From the NCBI GenBank assembly GCA_046350115.1, contig JAXMAZ010000020.1, positions 62,001 through 126,000 of the forward strand: DNA of 64,000 nt, in the 5' to 3' direction. The position numbers and the translations under genes were made by a program. Every line of letters begins with the position of its first letter. Position 1 is the stretch's first letter. This document shows positions 52,946 to 60,714 of this stretch, piece by piece. This DNA is from JAXMAZ01 sp046350115. Lineage in GTDB: Bacteria; Planctomycetota; Planctomycetia; Gemmatales; Gemmataceae. A model generated the notes under the pieces. That model was not told where the DNA came from and did no database searches. It saw nothing but the letters and a program-made list of their open reading frames with translations.

Positions 52946-53710
52946 TCAGTGCCGGTGGGCGAACGTCTGCATCTCCGGCCCGAACGTGTCGGCCAGCACC
53001 TCGGACGTGAGGACCGATTTGGGCGTCCCCTGGCACTGGATCACCCCGTCCCGCAGGCAGAGGACGTGGCCGGCGAACCGGCTGACCACCGACAGGTCGT
53101 GCGACACCAGTAGCACCGTGACGCCGGTGGTGCGGTTCAGGTCGGCGATCAGCTCGTAAAAGCTCTGTTGGGTCTTGAAGTCGATGCCGGCCGCCGGCTC
53201 GTCCAGCAGCAGCAGCTCGGGTTCGGGTTCGAGGGCCAGGGCGAGCAGCACCCGTTGCAGTTGCCCGCCGGACAGGCCGTCCACCGGCACGTCGAGCAGG
53301 TCGATCACCCCGACCCGGCCGAGCATCGCCTTCAGCCGCGGGGAGATGGCCCGGCCGAGGCCGAAGAAGATCGGCCGGCGGTTGAGGGCCAGCCCGAGCA
53401 GGTCGCGGACGGTGATTGGCAAGCGCGGGTCGATGGTCAGCCGTTGCGGCACGTACCCGACGTACTCCGGGCGGGGCCGGGAGTGGTCGTGGCCGCACCG
53501 GTAGATCAGGCGGCCACGGACCGGGAACTCCCCCACCAGGGCGCGGAGCAGGGTCGATTTGCCGGACCCGTTCAGCCCGATCAGGGCGGTGACGTCGCCC
53601 CGGGCGATGTCGGCGGTGACGCCCCGCAGGATGGGGGTGCCGCCCCGGTCCACCCACACGTCGGCCAGGGACAGGAGCGGCGGGGCGGCGGTCGGCAGCG
53701 GGATGGTCAT
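52946..53710 (-). CDS. Zinc/manganese-type ABC transporter ATP-binding protein
   Basis: 254 residues. Walker A GLNGSGKST, Q-loop YVPQRLTIDPRLP, signature LSGGQLQRV, Walker B ELLLLDEPAAGID and H-loop SHDLSVV are intact. The pattern matches ZnuC/MntA ATPases of metal uptake. The binding protein gene lies just upstream with a palindrome between. The permease (ZnuB) is not here; the next gene is an rRNA methyltransferase. Confidence 0.9.
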   Translation of the reverse strand: MTIPLPTAAPPLLSLADVWVDRGGTPILRGVTADIARGDVTALIGLNGSGKSTLLRALVGEFPVRGRLIYRCGHDHSRPRPEYVGYVPQRLTIDPRLPITVRDLLGLALNRRPIFFGLGRAISPRLKAMLGRVGVIDLLDVPVDGLSGGQLQRVLLALALEPEPELLLLDEPAAGIDFKTQQSFYELIADLNRTTGVTVLLVSHDLSVVSRFAGHVLCLRDGVIQCQGTPKSVLTSEVLADTFGPEMQTFAHRH

Positions 53711-53737
53711 TTCTGCACGGGCGGGGTGTGACTCTTA

Positions 53738-53858
53738 CTCCCTCCCCTTGTGGGGGAGGGTTGGGTGGGGGGTCACGACCGATTGCCGCACCCGGGCTCT
53801 GAACCGGCAAGCAATCTTGACCTCCCACCCCAACCCTCCCCCACAAGGGGGGAGGGAG
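53738..53858. repeat. Family E palindrome (CTCCCTCCCC...GGGGGGAGGGAG)
   Basis: Imperfect long inverted repeat with arms of about 35 bp (CCTTGTGGGGGAGGGTTGGG and its complement). The loop includes GAACCGGCAAGCAATCTTGA, the shared loop core. It separates the metal-binding-protein gene from its ATPase gene. Confidence 0.92.
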
Positions 53859-53876
53859 CCGAACCGGGGTGTCCGG

Positions 53877-54839
53877 TCATTTCAGGGCTTTGGCCAGGGC
53901 GTCGATGTTCGCCCGCATCTTCGCCTCGTACCAGCCCGGGTTCAAGTCGGCCTCGACGGCCGTCTCCAGCGGGTCGATCTCGACCAGCACCACGTCCGGG
54001 ACGCCGGCCCGCGTCAGCTCGTCCACCAGCCGGGCGGCCGACCCGCCGGTGGCGTACTGCGGCTCGACGGCGATCACCCGCACCTTGTCCGCCTTGCACG
54101 CCCCGATCAGCGCCTCCAGCTCCTTGGCCGACGGCTCCTTCCCCGGCACCTTCTGGATCACGTCCGCCACCTCCAGCTTGAGGCTGCGGGCGAAGTAAGC
54201 CAGCGACTCGTGGAAGGTGACGAACTTTCGCTCGGTCTTGTCCTTCAGCCGGGCCACCCCCTCGGCGTGCAGCGCCTTGAGTTTGGCGGTGTACTCGGCC
54301 GCCCGGCGGTCGTAGTCGGCGGCGTGGGCCGGGTCGGCTTCCCCGAGGGCGGCCCGGACGGCGTCCACCTGCTTGGCCGCCAGGTCGAGGCCGAGCCAGA
54401 CGTGCGGGTCCGGGGCGTGCTCGTGCTTGTGCCCCGGCTCGGCGTGCTCGTGGTCGTGGGTGCAAGCCCCCTCTTCGAGTTCCTTCGGGTCGAGCCTGGC
54501 CCCCAGGTCGACCAGCTGGACCCCGCGGTTGCCGGACCCGGCGATCATCTTCTTGGCCAGCCGGTCGTCCAGCCCCAGCCCGTTCACCAGGAACAGGGTG
54601 GCCCCGCTCACCCGCCGGGCGTCGGCCGGCTTGGGGTCGAAGTGGTGCGGGCCGTGGCTGGTCATGGCCGGGCGGACGGCCGCGTCCGGGCCGGCCACGT
54701 TGGCGGCGAAGCAGTAGATGGGCGGGAACGAGGCGATCACCTTCGGCCCCGGGGTGGCCGGCCAGTCCGGCCCAGTCTCGGCACAGCCGACGACCGGAGC
54801 CAGGGCGAACAGCCAGAGGTGGCGAAGAGCGGGTCGCAT
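53877..54839 (-). CDS. Metal ABC transporter substrate-binding lipoprotein (ZnuA-like)
   Basis: 320 residues. The lipobox is VVGC, so the protein is membrane-tethered. Cluster A-I metal site residues are visible in MTSHGPHHFDPKP, VWLGLDLA, FVTFHESLAYFA and VEIDPLE. A His/Asp-rich loop (CTHDHEHAEPGHKHEH, about 147-162) is typical of zinc-specific members. An AT-rich stretch ATAACTTTGTAAAACC lies just upstream and could be part of the promoter or a metal-regulator site, but it does not clearly match a Zur box. Confidence 0.92.
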   Translation of the reverse strand: MRPALRHLWLFALAPVVGCAETGPDWPATPGPKVIASFPPIYCFAANVAGPDAAVRPAMTSHGPHHFDPKPADARRVSGATLFLVNGLGLDDRLAKKMIAGSGNRGVQLVDLGARLDPKELEEGACTHDHEHAEPGHKHEHAPDPHVWLGLDLAAKQVDAVRAALGEADPAHAADYDRRAAEYTAKLKALHAEGVARLKDKTERKFVTFHESLAYFARSLKLEVADVIQKVPGKEPSAKELEALIGACKADKVRVIAVEPQYATGGSAARLVDELTRAGVPDVVLVEIDPLETAVEADLNPGWYEAKMRANIDALAKALK

Positions 54840-54962
54840 GGAGGCACCCGGGGAGGCTCGGGATAACTTTGTAAAACCGCGGCCATTGTACCCCGGCGTT
54901 TGCGGCAGGACAAGGGATCGGGCCGGCTGGCGGTGCGTCAGTATGGTGGATTCGGTGTCTTG

Positions 54963-55106
54963 CTCCCCCTCTCCCGCTTCGGGGAGGGGGCCGGGGGGGG
55001 GGTCACACCTACCACCCATCGCGGAGACTACGAAGTCTGTAGTCCGGGTCGGGGGCGTCAACCCCTCCCCCCCCCGGCCCCCTCCCCGAAGCGGAGAAGG
55101 GGGAGA
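54963..55106. repeat. Family E palindrome (CTCCCCCTCTCCCGCTTCGG)
   Basis: The left arm (CCGCTTCGGGGAGGGGGCCGG) and right arm (CCGGCCCCCTCCCCGAAGC) are complementary; a short GACTAC...GTAGTC hairpin lies in the loop. It fills most of the divergent gap 54840-55174; no gene is seen there. Similar arms occur at about 17240-17380. Confidence 0.9.
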
Positions 55107-55174
55107 AAAACCAACGCAACCGGAGACACTACAAACGCCTGATACACTTCGCCTCACACCCAGGGGATCAGGTC

Positions 55175-56167
55175 ATGGGCTTCACGGTCACGGTTCACGA
55201 GGCGTCCGCCGGCGGGCGGGCCGGGCCGGTTTACACCCTCGCCGACGGCGACCGCTGCCGGGCGGAGGTGTGGCCGGCGTGGGGGTTCAACTGCCTGCGG
55301 TGGCAGGTGAATGGGCACCCGATCCTGTACACCGCCCCGGACTGGGAGACGAACCCCGTCCCGACCCGCAGCGGCCACCCGATTCTGTTCCCGTTCCCCG
55401 GCCGACTGCGGGGTGGCAAACTCACCGCCTCCGGCCGGGATTACCAGCTCCCGCTGAACGAGTCGTCCGGCAAGCACGCCATCCACGGGTTCACCCCCCG
55501 CACCCCGTGGCGGGTACTCGGCATTGAGGAAACGGCCGACTCGGCGAGTGTAACCGGCGAGTTCCTACTGTCGCGGGAGCTGCCGGCGGCCCGGAGCCAG
55601 TGGCCGGCCGACTTCCGGCTCCAGGTGACTTCTCGGCTGACGGCCGACGCCCTGACGGTGCTGGCGACGGTCGAGAACCTCGGCCCGGGGCCATTGCCGT
55701 GGGGGCTGGGGTATCACGGGTACTTCACCCTGCCCGGCGTCGCGTCTGCCGACGACCTGGTGCTTCAGACCTGGGCGGACGGGCTGTGGGAGGCGGACGC
55801 GGAGAACCTGCCGACCGGGCGCGTCGTACCGGTGCCGGCCGAGATCGACTTCCGCCAGCCGAAGCGGATCGGGGCGACCTCACTGGATCACGTCCTCACC
55901 ACCCTGACCGGGGGGCCACAGGTGGCCGCGATCCGAACCGCCGACCCAGCCGGGCCGTCGCTCACCGTCACCGCGTCGCCGGAGTTCCGGGAGCTGGTCC
56001 TGTTCACCCCGCCGCACCGGAACGCGGTCGCTGTTGAGCCGTACACCTGCTCGGCGGACGCCGCCACGTTGGCCGGCCGGGGGGTCGCCAGCGGGTGGCG
56101 GGAGCTGCCGGCCGGGGGCGCGTGGTCCGGGACGGTGGCGTACACCTACACCCCCGGCCGCGGCTGA
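55175..56167 (+). CDS. Aldose 1-epimerase (galactose mutarotase family)
   Basis: 330 residues. Family motifs are GHPILFPFPGRLRGG, KHAIHGFTPRTPW (first His), LGYHGYFTLPG (second His) and VEPYTCSADA containing the catalytic-type Glu. It interconverts alpha and beta anomers of a hexose. The exact sugar cannot be read from sequence. Starts after a palindrome that fills the upstream gap. Confidence 0.87.
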   Translation: MGFTVTVHEASAGGRAGPVYTLADGDRCRAEVWPAWGFNCLRWQVNGHPILYTAPDWETNPVPTRSGHPILFPFPGRLRGGKLTASGRDYQLPLNESSGKHAIHGFTPRTPWRVLGIEETADSASVTGEFLLSRELPAARSQWPADFRLQVTSRLTADALTVLATVENLGPGPLPWGLGYHGYFTLPGVASADDLVLQTWADGLWEADAENLPTGRVVPVPAEIDFRQPKRIGATSLDHVLTTLTGGPQVAAIRTADPAGPSLTVTASPEFRELVLFTPPHRNAVAVEPYTCSADAATLAGRGVASGWRELPAGGAWSGTVAYTYTPGRG

Positions 56168-56243
56168 CCGGCCCGGTTTGCCACCCCCCGGATTGCGAAC
56201 TAAGCTTCGGCAGGAACCGGCGGGCGGGCAAGGGGCGTTCATC

Positions 56244-57680
56244 ATGCGGATTCCGGGGCTGTCCGGACGGCACGCGGTCCCGCCGGAGCGGTCCGGGGTG
56301 ATCCGTCGAGACACGGCGGACCCGGCCGCCCTGTTCGGGGCCACGGTACTCGGCCGGTACAAGGTGGACTCGTACCTCGGGGAGGGGAGCAACGCCCACG
56401 TGTTCCTCGGCCACCCGCTGAGCGACCCGGGCCGGCCGGTGGTGGTCAAGCGGATCAAGCCGCACGTCCTGGCCAACCCGCGGTTCCGCCAGTTCTTCGA
56501 CAACGAAGTGGCCAGCATGGGGCAGTTCGCCCACCCGTACGTGGTGCGGCTGCGGGACGCCTCCCTGGACGACCCGGTCGGCCCGGTGCTGGTGCTGGAC
56601 TACATCCCCGGGATCACCCTGGAGGCGCTGCTGGCCCGGCACCGGCGGCTCCCCCCGGACCGGGTCGGGCGGCTGCTCGGCCCGCTCTGCCACGCCCTCC
56701 AGGCGGCGGCCGACTGGGGGATCGTCCACCGGGACTTGAAGCCGGCGAATCTCATGGTGGTCGGGGCGGACAAGCCGACCGAGTCGGTCCGGGTGATGGA
56801 CTTCGGGTTCGCCGGGTTCACCGCCAAGCCGCACATCCAACTGGCCGAGCTGACCGGGACCGGGCAGGTGTTCGCCTGCGGCACCCCGGCGTACGTCAGC
56901 CCGGAGATGGTCCGGGGCGACCCGGTGGACCACCGGGGCGACCTGTACAGCGTCGGGGTGATCCTGTACGAGCTGCTGACCGGCCGGCTGCCGTTCGACG
57001 TCCGCTCCCAGGAGCGGATGCTGGCCGCCCACCTGCACGACCCGCCGCCGCCGTTCGCCAAGATCGGGGTGTTCAACCTGCCGGCCCGGCTGGAGACGGT
57101 GGTCCAGACGGCCCTGTCCAAGTACCCGAGCGAGCGGTACCAGTCGGCCCGCCAACTGGCCGAGGAGTTCGGCAAGGCGATCGGGGCGGACGTCTGGGCG
57201 GAGGCCGCCCCGGTCCGGGAGCCGGCCCCGGCCGCCAAGCCGGACAGCGTGATCGTCGAGTGCGTGCTGGCCGACCCGCCGCCGGCCCGGCCGGAGGACA
57301 AGTACGTCCTGTCGGACACGTTCGAGGCGGCCCTGCCGGAGCGGCTGGCGGCGGCCAAGCTGCGGGGGTTCGTGGAGGACACCAACGGGCTGGTGGTGGC
57401 CTCCGACCCGGGGCTGATCCGGGTGCACATCGACCCGCCCGGCGGCCGGGCCGCCGCCCAGGGGAGCAAGCTGTTCTCGTTCCTGGCCGCCACCCGCCCG
57501 GTCCGGGGCAAGGAGCCGATCGAGCTGGACCTGCAGATGCACAAGCTGGACGCCACCCGGGTGCAGGTGCAGGTGTGCTTCCGCCCGCTCGGCAAACACC
57601 TCCCGCCCGACCTGGCCCAGTGGCAGGAGCGGTGCGAGGAGGTGTACAGCACCCTGCGGAAGTACGTGATGGCCGGCTGA
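56244..57680 (+). CDS. Soluble Ser/Thr protein kinase
   Basis: 478 residues. The kinase core (about 38-300) has GEGSNAHVF (Ser/Asn in the glycine loop), VVVKRI (Lys69), HRDLKPANLM, MDFGFAG and GTPAYVSPEM. No TM helix follows. The C-terminal 120 residues (KYVLSDTFEAALPERLAA, VHIDPPGG, LDLQMHKLDATRVQVQVCFR) form an unnamed beta-rich domain. ATG 56244 gives the first complete kinase N-lobe. Substrate unknown. Confidence 0.9.
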   Translation: MRIPGLSGRHAVPPERSGVIRRDTADPAALFGATVLGRYKVDSYLGEGSNAHVFLGHPLSDPGRPVVVKRIKPHVLANPRFRQFFDNEVASMGQFAHPYVVRLRDASLDDPVGPVLVLDYIPGITLEALLARHRRLPPDRVGRLLGPLCHALQAAADWGIVHRDLKPANLMVVGADKPTESVRVMDFGFAGFTAKPHIQLAELTGTGQVFACGTPAYVSPEMVRGDPVDHRGDLYSVGVILYELLTGRLPFDVRSQERMLAAHLHDPPPPFAKIGVFNLPARLETVVQTALSKYPSERYQSARQLAEEFGKAIGADVWAEAAPVREPAPAAKPDSVIVECVLADPPPARPEDKYVLSDTFEAALPERLAAAKLRGFVEDTNGLVVASDPGLIRVHIDPPGGRAAAQGSKLFSFLAATRPVRGKEPIELDLQMHKLDATRVQVQVCFRPLGKHLPPDLAQWQERCEEVYSTLRKYVMAG

Positions 57681-57683
57681 GCC

Positions 57684-57773
57684 GGGTTCAAAGTTCAAAA
57701 GGCAAAGTTCAAAGGTAAGACGGGCGGTGGCCCGGTTCTTATCTTTGAACTTTGCCTTTTGAACTTTGAACCC
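57684..57773. repeat. AT-rich palindrome (family F)
   Basis: The arms 57684-57720 and 57737-57773 match at 36 of 37 positions. The repeated words are GTTCAAAG and AAGGCAAAG. It is markedly AT-rich for this genome and spans almost the whole gap between the kinase stop and the phosphofructokinase start (57782). Confidence 0.95.
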
Positions 57774-57781
57774 GGTGTCCT

Positions 57782-59206
57782 ATGAAGCGGATCGGCATCC
57801 TGACCGCGGGCGGCGACACCCCGGCCCTGAACGCCACCCTGTACGGGGCGGCCACCGTCGCCAACCGGCACCGGGTCGAGCTGGTCGGGCTGATCAAGGG
57901 GTTCAGCAGCCTGTTCAACCCCCGCTGCCCGCACGTCTTCCTGAACCCGCTGTTCACGACCATCCCCGAACTCGACCCGGCGATGGGCGGCACCCTCCTC
58001 GGGGCCAGCCGGGACTACGTCGACCACGAGGACGCGGCGGCGGTCGGCCAGGTGGTCGGCCGGCTCAGGCAGTTGAACATCGAAGGGCTGATCTGCATCG
58101 GCGGGGACGGCACCCTGAACGCCATGCAGGCGCTCAGCGAACACCTGCCGACGGTCCTCGCCCCCAAGACGATCGACAACGACCTCGGGCTGAACTACCG
58201 GAGCGAGCCGGACGAGTGGGTGCGGGTCGCCCCGGCGGACGCCACCGGGCTGCCCCCGGCCGGGCGGACGGACGTGGTCGAGAAGGGCGGGTTCTGGTAC
58301 GCCCGGTCCAGGTCGTACACCCGGTTCGACCCGGAGCGGATGGTCAACTACGTCACCCCCGGGTACGCCACCGCCGTGTACGTGGCCGCCACCGGCGTGC
58401 AGCGGGTGCGGACCACGGCCGAGAGCCACCGGCGGATCGCCATCGTCGAGTGCATGGGCCGGCACAGCGGGTACATCTCCCTCGGGGCCATGTACGGCGA
58501 GCCGGACCTGCTGCTCGTCCCGGAGAGCCGGCTGGACGTGGACACCCTGGTCGCCCGGACGCAGGAGATTTACGACCTGCAGAAGCACGTGGTCATCGTC
58601 TGCGGGGAGGGGGTGGTGGACGAGCAGGGGCGGGAGCTGGGGGCCGAGCACGCCAGCACCGACCCGGCCGGGAACAAGGTGCTGTCCGGGGCGGCGGAGG
58701 CGCTGCGGAGCGTGCTCATCGCCCGGCTCGGGGACACCTACTTCACCAGCAAGCGGCGGAACGAGTCGGCCCGGTCGGCCATCTTCACCCGGAAGATCGG
58801 CCACACCCAGCGGGGCGGCCGGCCGATCCGGTTCGACCGGTTCCACGCCGCCCTGCTCGGCGGGCACGCGGTCGAGCTGCTGCTGGACGGCCGGGTGAAC
58901 GCGGTCGCCGTGCTCAACCACACCCGGGAGAAGGGGTTCCACCTGGGCGAGGTGTACGCCAACGACTTCCGCGACCGGTGGGGGCACATCCACGCCCGCC
59001 CGCTCCACCCGGACTGCTACGACCCGACCGGGATGCGGCCCTCCCCGGTGGGGGTGGACTACCTGACCCCGATCTTCGACAACGCGCTCGGGGCGGACGA
59101 CCTGGAGGTGCTGCGGACCGACCTGTTCGACCGCACCCACCTGACCGAGCCGTACCACTCGGTGAACACCGACCTGAACAAGCGGATCCGCTACCTGCCG
59201 GAGTGA
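57782..59206 (+). CDS. 6-phosphofructokinase, ATP-type with PPi-like lysine
   Basis: 474 residues, longer than E. coli PfkA. Motifs are GILTAGGDTPALN, GGDGTLNAM, PKTIDND, MGRHSGYI and HTQRGGRP. Gly in GGDGT indicates ATP use, whereas Lys in PKTIDND is the state of PPi-dependent and some long ATP enzymes. ATP is favoured but not certain. It phosphorylates fructose-6-phosphate in glycolysis. The PATALN-type GGDTPALN replaces the usual GGDxPGLN. Confidence 0.9.
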   Translation: MKRIGILTAGGDTPALNATLYGAATVANRHRVELVGLIKGFSSLFNPRCPHVFLNPLFTTIPELDPAMGGTLLGASRDYVDHEDAAAVGQVVGRLRQLNIEGLICIGGDGTLNAMQALSEHLPTVLAPKTIDNDLGLNYRSEPDEWVRVAPADATGLPPAGRTDVVEKGGFWYARSRSYTRFDPERMVNYVTPGYATAVYVAATGVQRVRTTAESHRRIAIVECMGRHSGYISLGAMYGEPDLLLVPESRLDVDTLVARTQEIYDLQKHVVIVCGEGVVDEQGRELGAEHASTDPAGNKVLSGAAEALRSVLIARLGDTYFTSKRRNESARSAIFTRKIGHTQRGGRPIRFDRFHAALLGGHAVELLLDGRVNAVAVLNHTREKGFHLGEVYANDFRDRWGHIHARPLHPDCYDPTGMRPSPVGVDYLTPIFDNALGADDLEVLRTDLFDRTHLTEPYHSVNTDLNKRIRYLPE

Positions 59207-59224
59207 GCACACCCGCTCCACCCG

Positions 59225-59278
59225 GTTAGCGGGGACGCCACCGGCGTCCCCGGGCCGGCCGGAGGCCGGCCCGCTAAC
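59225..59278. repeat. Perfect three-way-junction repeat
   Basis: GTTAGC (225-230) pairs with GCTAAC (273-278). Inside, GGGGACGCC/GGCGTCCCC (231-239 with 243-251) and GGGCCGGCC/GGCCGGCCC (252-260 with 264-272) are two perfect stems with 3-nt loops. Only the six loop nucleotides of 54 are unpaired. Located between phosphofructokinase and the M20 gene; could act as terminator or structured RNA. Confidence 0.9.
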
Positions 59279-59335
59279 CTGCCGACCGCCCCGGTTCGCG
59301 TACAATCTCCGGCGTCACCCCACCGAGGTCCGCCG

Positions 59336-60664
59336 ATGCCCGCCCGCCGGTTCCTGCCGCTCCTCGCCCTGCTCCTCCCCGGCCCCGCCGTCGCCGCCGA
59401 CCCGCCCGGGGTGCCGGTGGCGGCCATCGACGCCCGGATCGACGCCGAGCTGGCCGACCTGACCGCCCTCTACACCCACCTGCACACCCACCCCGAGCTG
59501 TCGCTCCAGGAGGAGCAGTCGGCCGCCCGCATGGCCGAGGAGCTACGCAAGCTGGGATTCGAGGTGACGACGAAAGTCGGCGGGCACGGCGTCGTCGGGG
59601 TGCTGAAGAACGGCGCCGGGCCGACGGTCCTGTACCGCGCGGACATGGACGCCCTGCCGGTGACGGAGCGGACCGGCGTCCCCTATGCCAGTACCGTCCG
59701 CACCCGGGACCGGTTCGGCAACGAGACGGGGGTGATGCACGCCTGCGGGCACGACGTTCACATGACCTGCTTCGTCGGCACCGCCCGCACCCTGGTGGCG
59801 CTCAAGGACAAGTGGAGCGGGACGCTGGTGCTGGTCGCCCAGCCGGCCGAAGAGATCGGGGTCGGCGCCCGGGCCATGCTGGCGGACGGGCTGTTCAAGC
59901 GGTTCCCGCGGCCGGACTACGCCCTGGCCCTGCACTGCGAGGCCCGGCTGCCGGTCGGCCAGATCGCCTACTCCGAAGGGCTGGCCCTGGCCAACGTGGA
60001 CACGGTGGACATCACGGTGAAGGGCAAGGGCGGGCACGGGGCGGCCCCGCACACGACGGTTGATCCGGTCGTCCTCGCCGCCCGCATCATCCTCGACCTG
60101 CAGACCATCGTCAGCCGGGAGATCAACCCGACCGACCCGGCGGTGGTGACGGTCGGCTCCATCCACGGCGGGACCAAGCACAACATCATCCCGAACGAGG
60201 TGAAGCTGCAACTCACCGTGCGGTCCACGACGGACCAGGTCCGCGACCACGTCTTGAAGGCGATCGACCGCATCTGCCGGGCGGCCGCCGCCGGGGCGCG
60301 GGCGCCGGACCCGGTCGTGACCGTGAACCTGGACGAGTACACCCCGAGCACGGTGAACGACGTGAAGCTGACCCGCCGCGTCACCGGGCTGTTCCGGCAG
60401 ATGCTCGGGGAGGCGAACGTGAAGGAGCGGCCGCCGATCATGGGCGGCGAGGACTTCGGCCGGTTCGGCAAGGACGGGGTGCCGATCTGCATGTACTTCC
60501 TCGGCACCATCGCCGCGGACCGGTGGAACGAGTCCCAGCGGCCGGGCGGCCCGGTGCTGCCAAGCATGCACGCCGACAGCTACGCCCCGCTGCCCGGGCC
60601 GAGCATCAAGATGGGGGTGCGGACGATGACCGCCGCCGTGATGGATTTAATGCAGAAGAAGTGA
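59336..60664 (+). CDS. Exported M20-family amidohydrolase
   Basis: 442 residues with a signal peptide (FLPLLALLLPGPAVA). Metal and catalytic motifs are HTHPELSLQE, YRADMDALPV, MHACGHDVHM, AQPAEEIGVGA, HCEARLPVG and the closing MGGEDFGRFG. The family (IAA-amino acid hydrolase/hippurate hydrolase, M20D) cleaves N-acyl amino acids. Substrate unknown. Confidence 0.92.
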   Translation: MPARRFLPLLALLLPGPAVAADPPGVPVAAIDARIDAELADLTALYTHLHTHPELSLQEEQSAARMAEELRKLGFEVTTKVGGHGVVGVLKNGAGPTVLYRADMDALPVTERTGVPYASTVRTRDRFGNETGVMHACGHDVHMTCFVGTARTLVALKDKWSGTLVLVAQPAEEIGVGARAMLADGLFKRFPRPDYALALHCEARLPVGQIAYSEGLALANVDTVDITVKGKGGHGAAPHTTVDPVVLAARIILDLQTIVSREINPTDPAVVTVGSIHGGTKHNIIPNEVKLQLTVRSTTDQVRDHVLKAIDRICRAAAAGARAPDPVVTVNLDEYTPSTVNDVKLTRRVTGLFRQMLGEANVKERPPIMGGEDFGRFGKDGVPICMYFLGTIAADRWNESQRPGGPVLPSMHADSYAPLPGPSIKMGVRTMTAAVMDLMQKK

Positions 60665-60678
60665 TGTAGTCCCTGCAG

Positions 60679-60708
60679 AAAGCCCACGGACGATCGTCCG
60701 TGGGCTTT
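60679..60708. terminator. Perfect 30-nt palindrome between convergent genes (family H)
   Basis: AAAGCCCACGGACGA is fully complementary to TCGTCCGTGGGCTTT. It lies between the convergent M20 and tyrS stops and is flanked by A and T runs on both sides, so bidirectional intrinsic termination is the obvious role. It shares the AAAGCCCAC base with 27052. Confidence 0.88.
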
Positions 60709-60714
60709 GCGATT

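Noticed and set aside
54850..54895. Zur operator upstream of the zinc-binding protein gene
   Set aside because: The AT-rich stretch shows no clear dyad matching known Zur boxes, so it is mentioned only as a possible promoter element.
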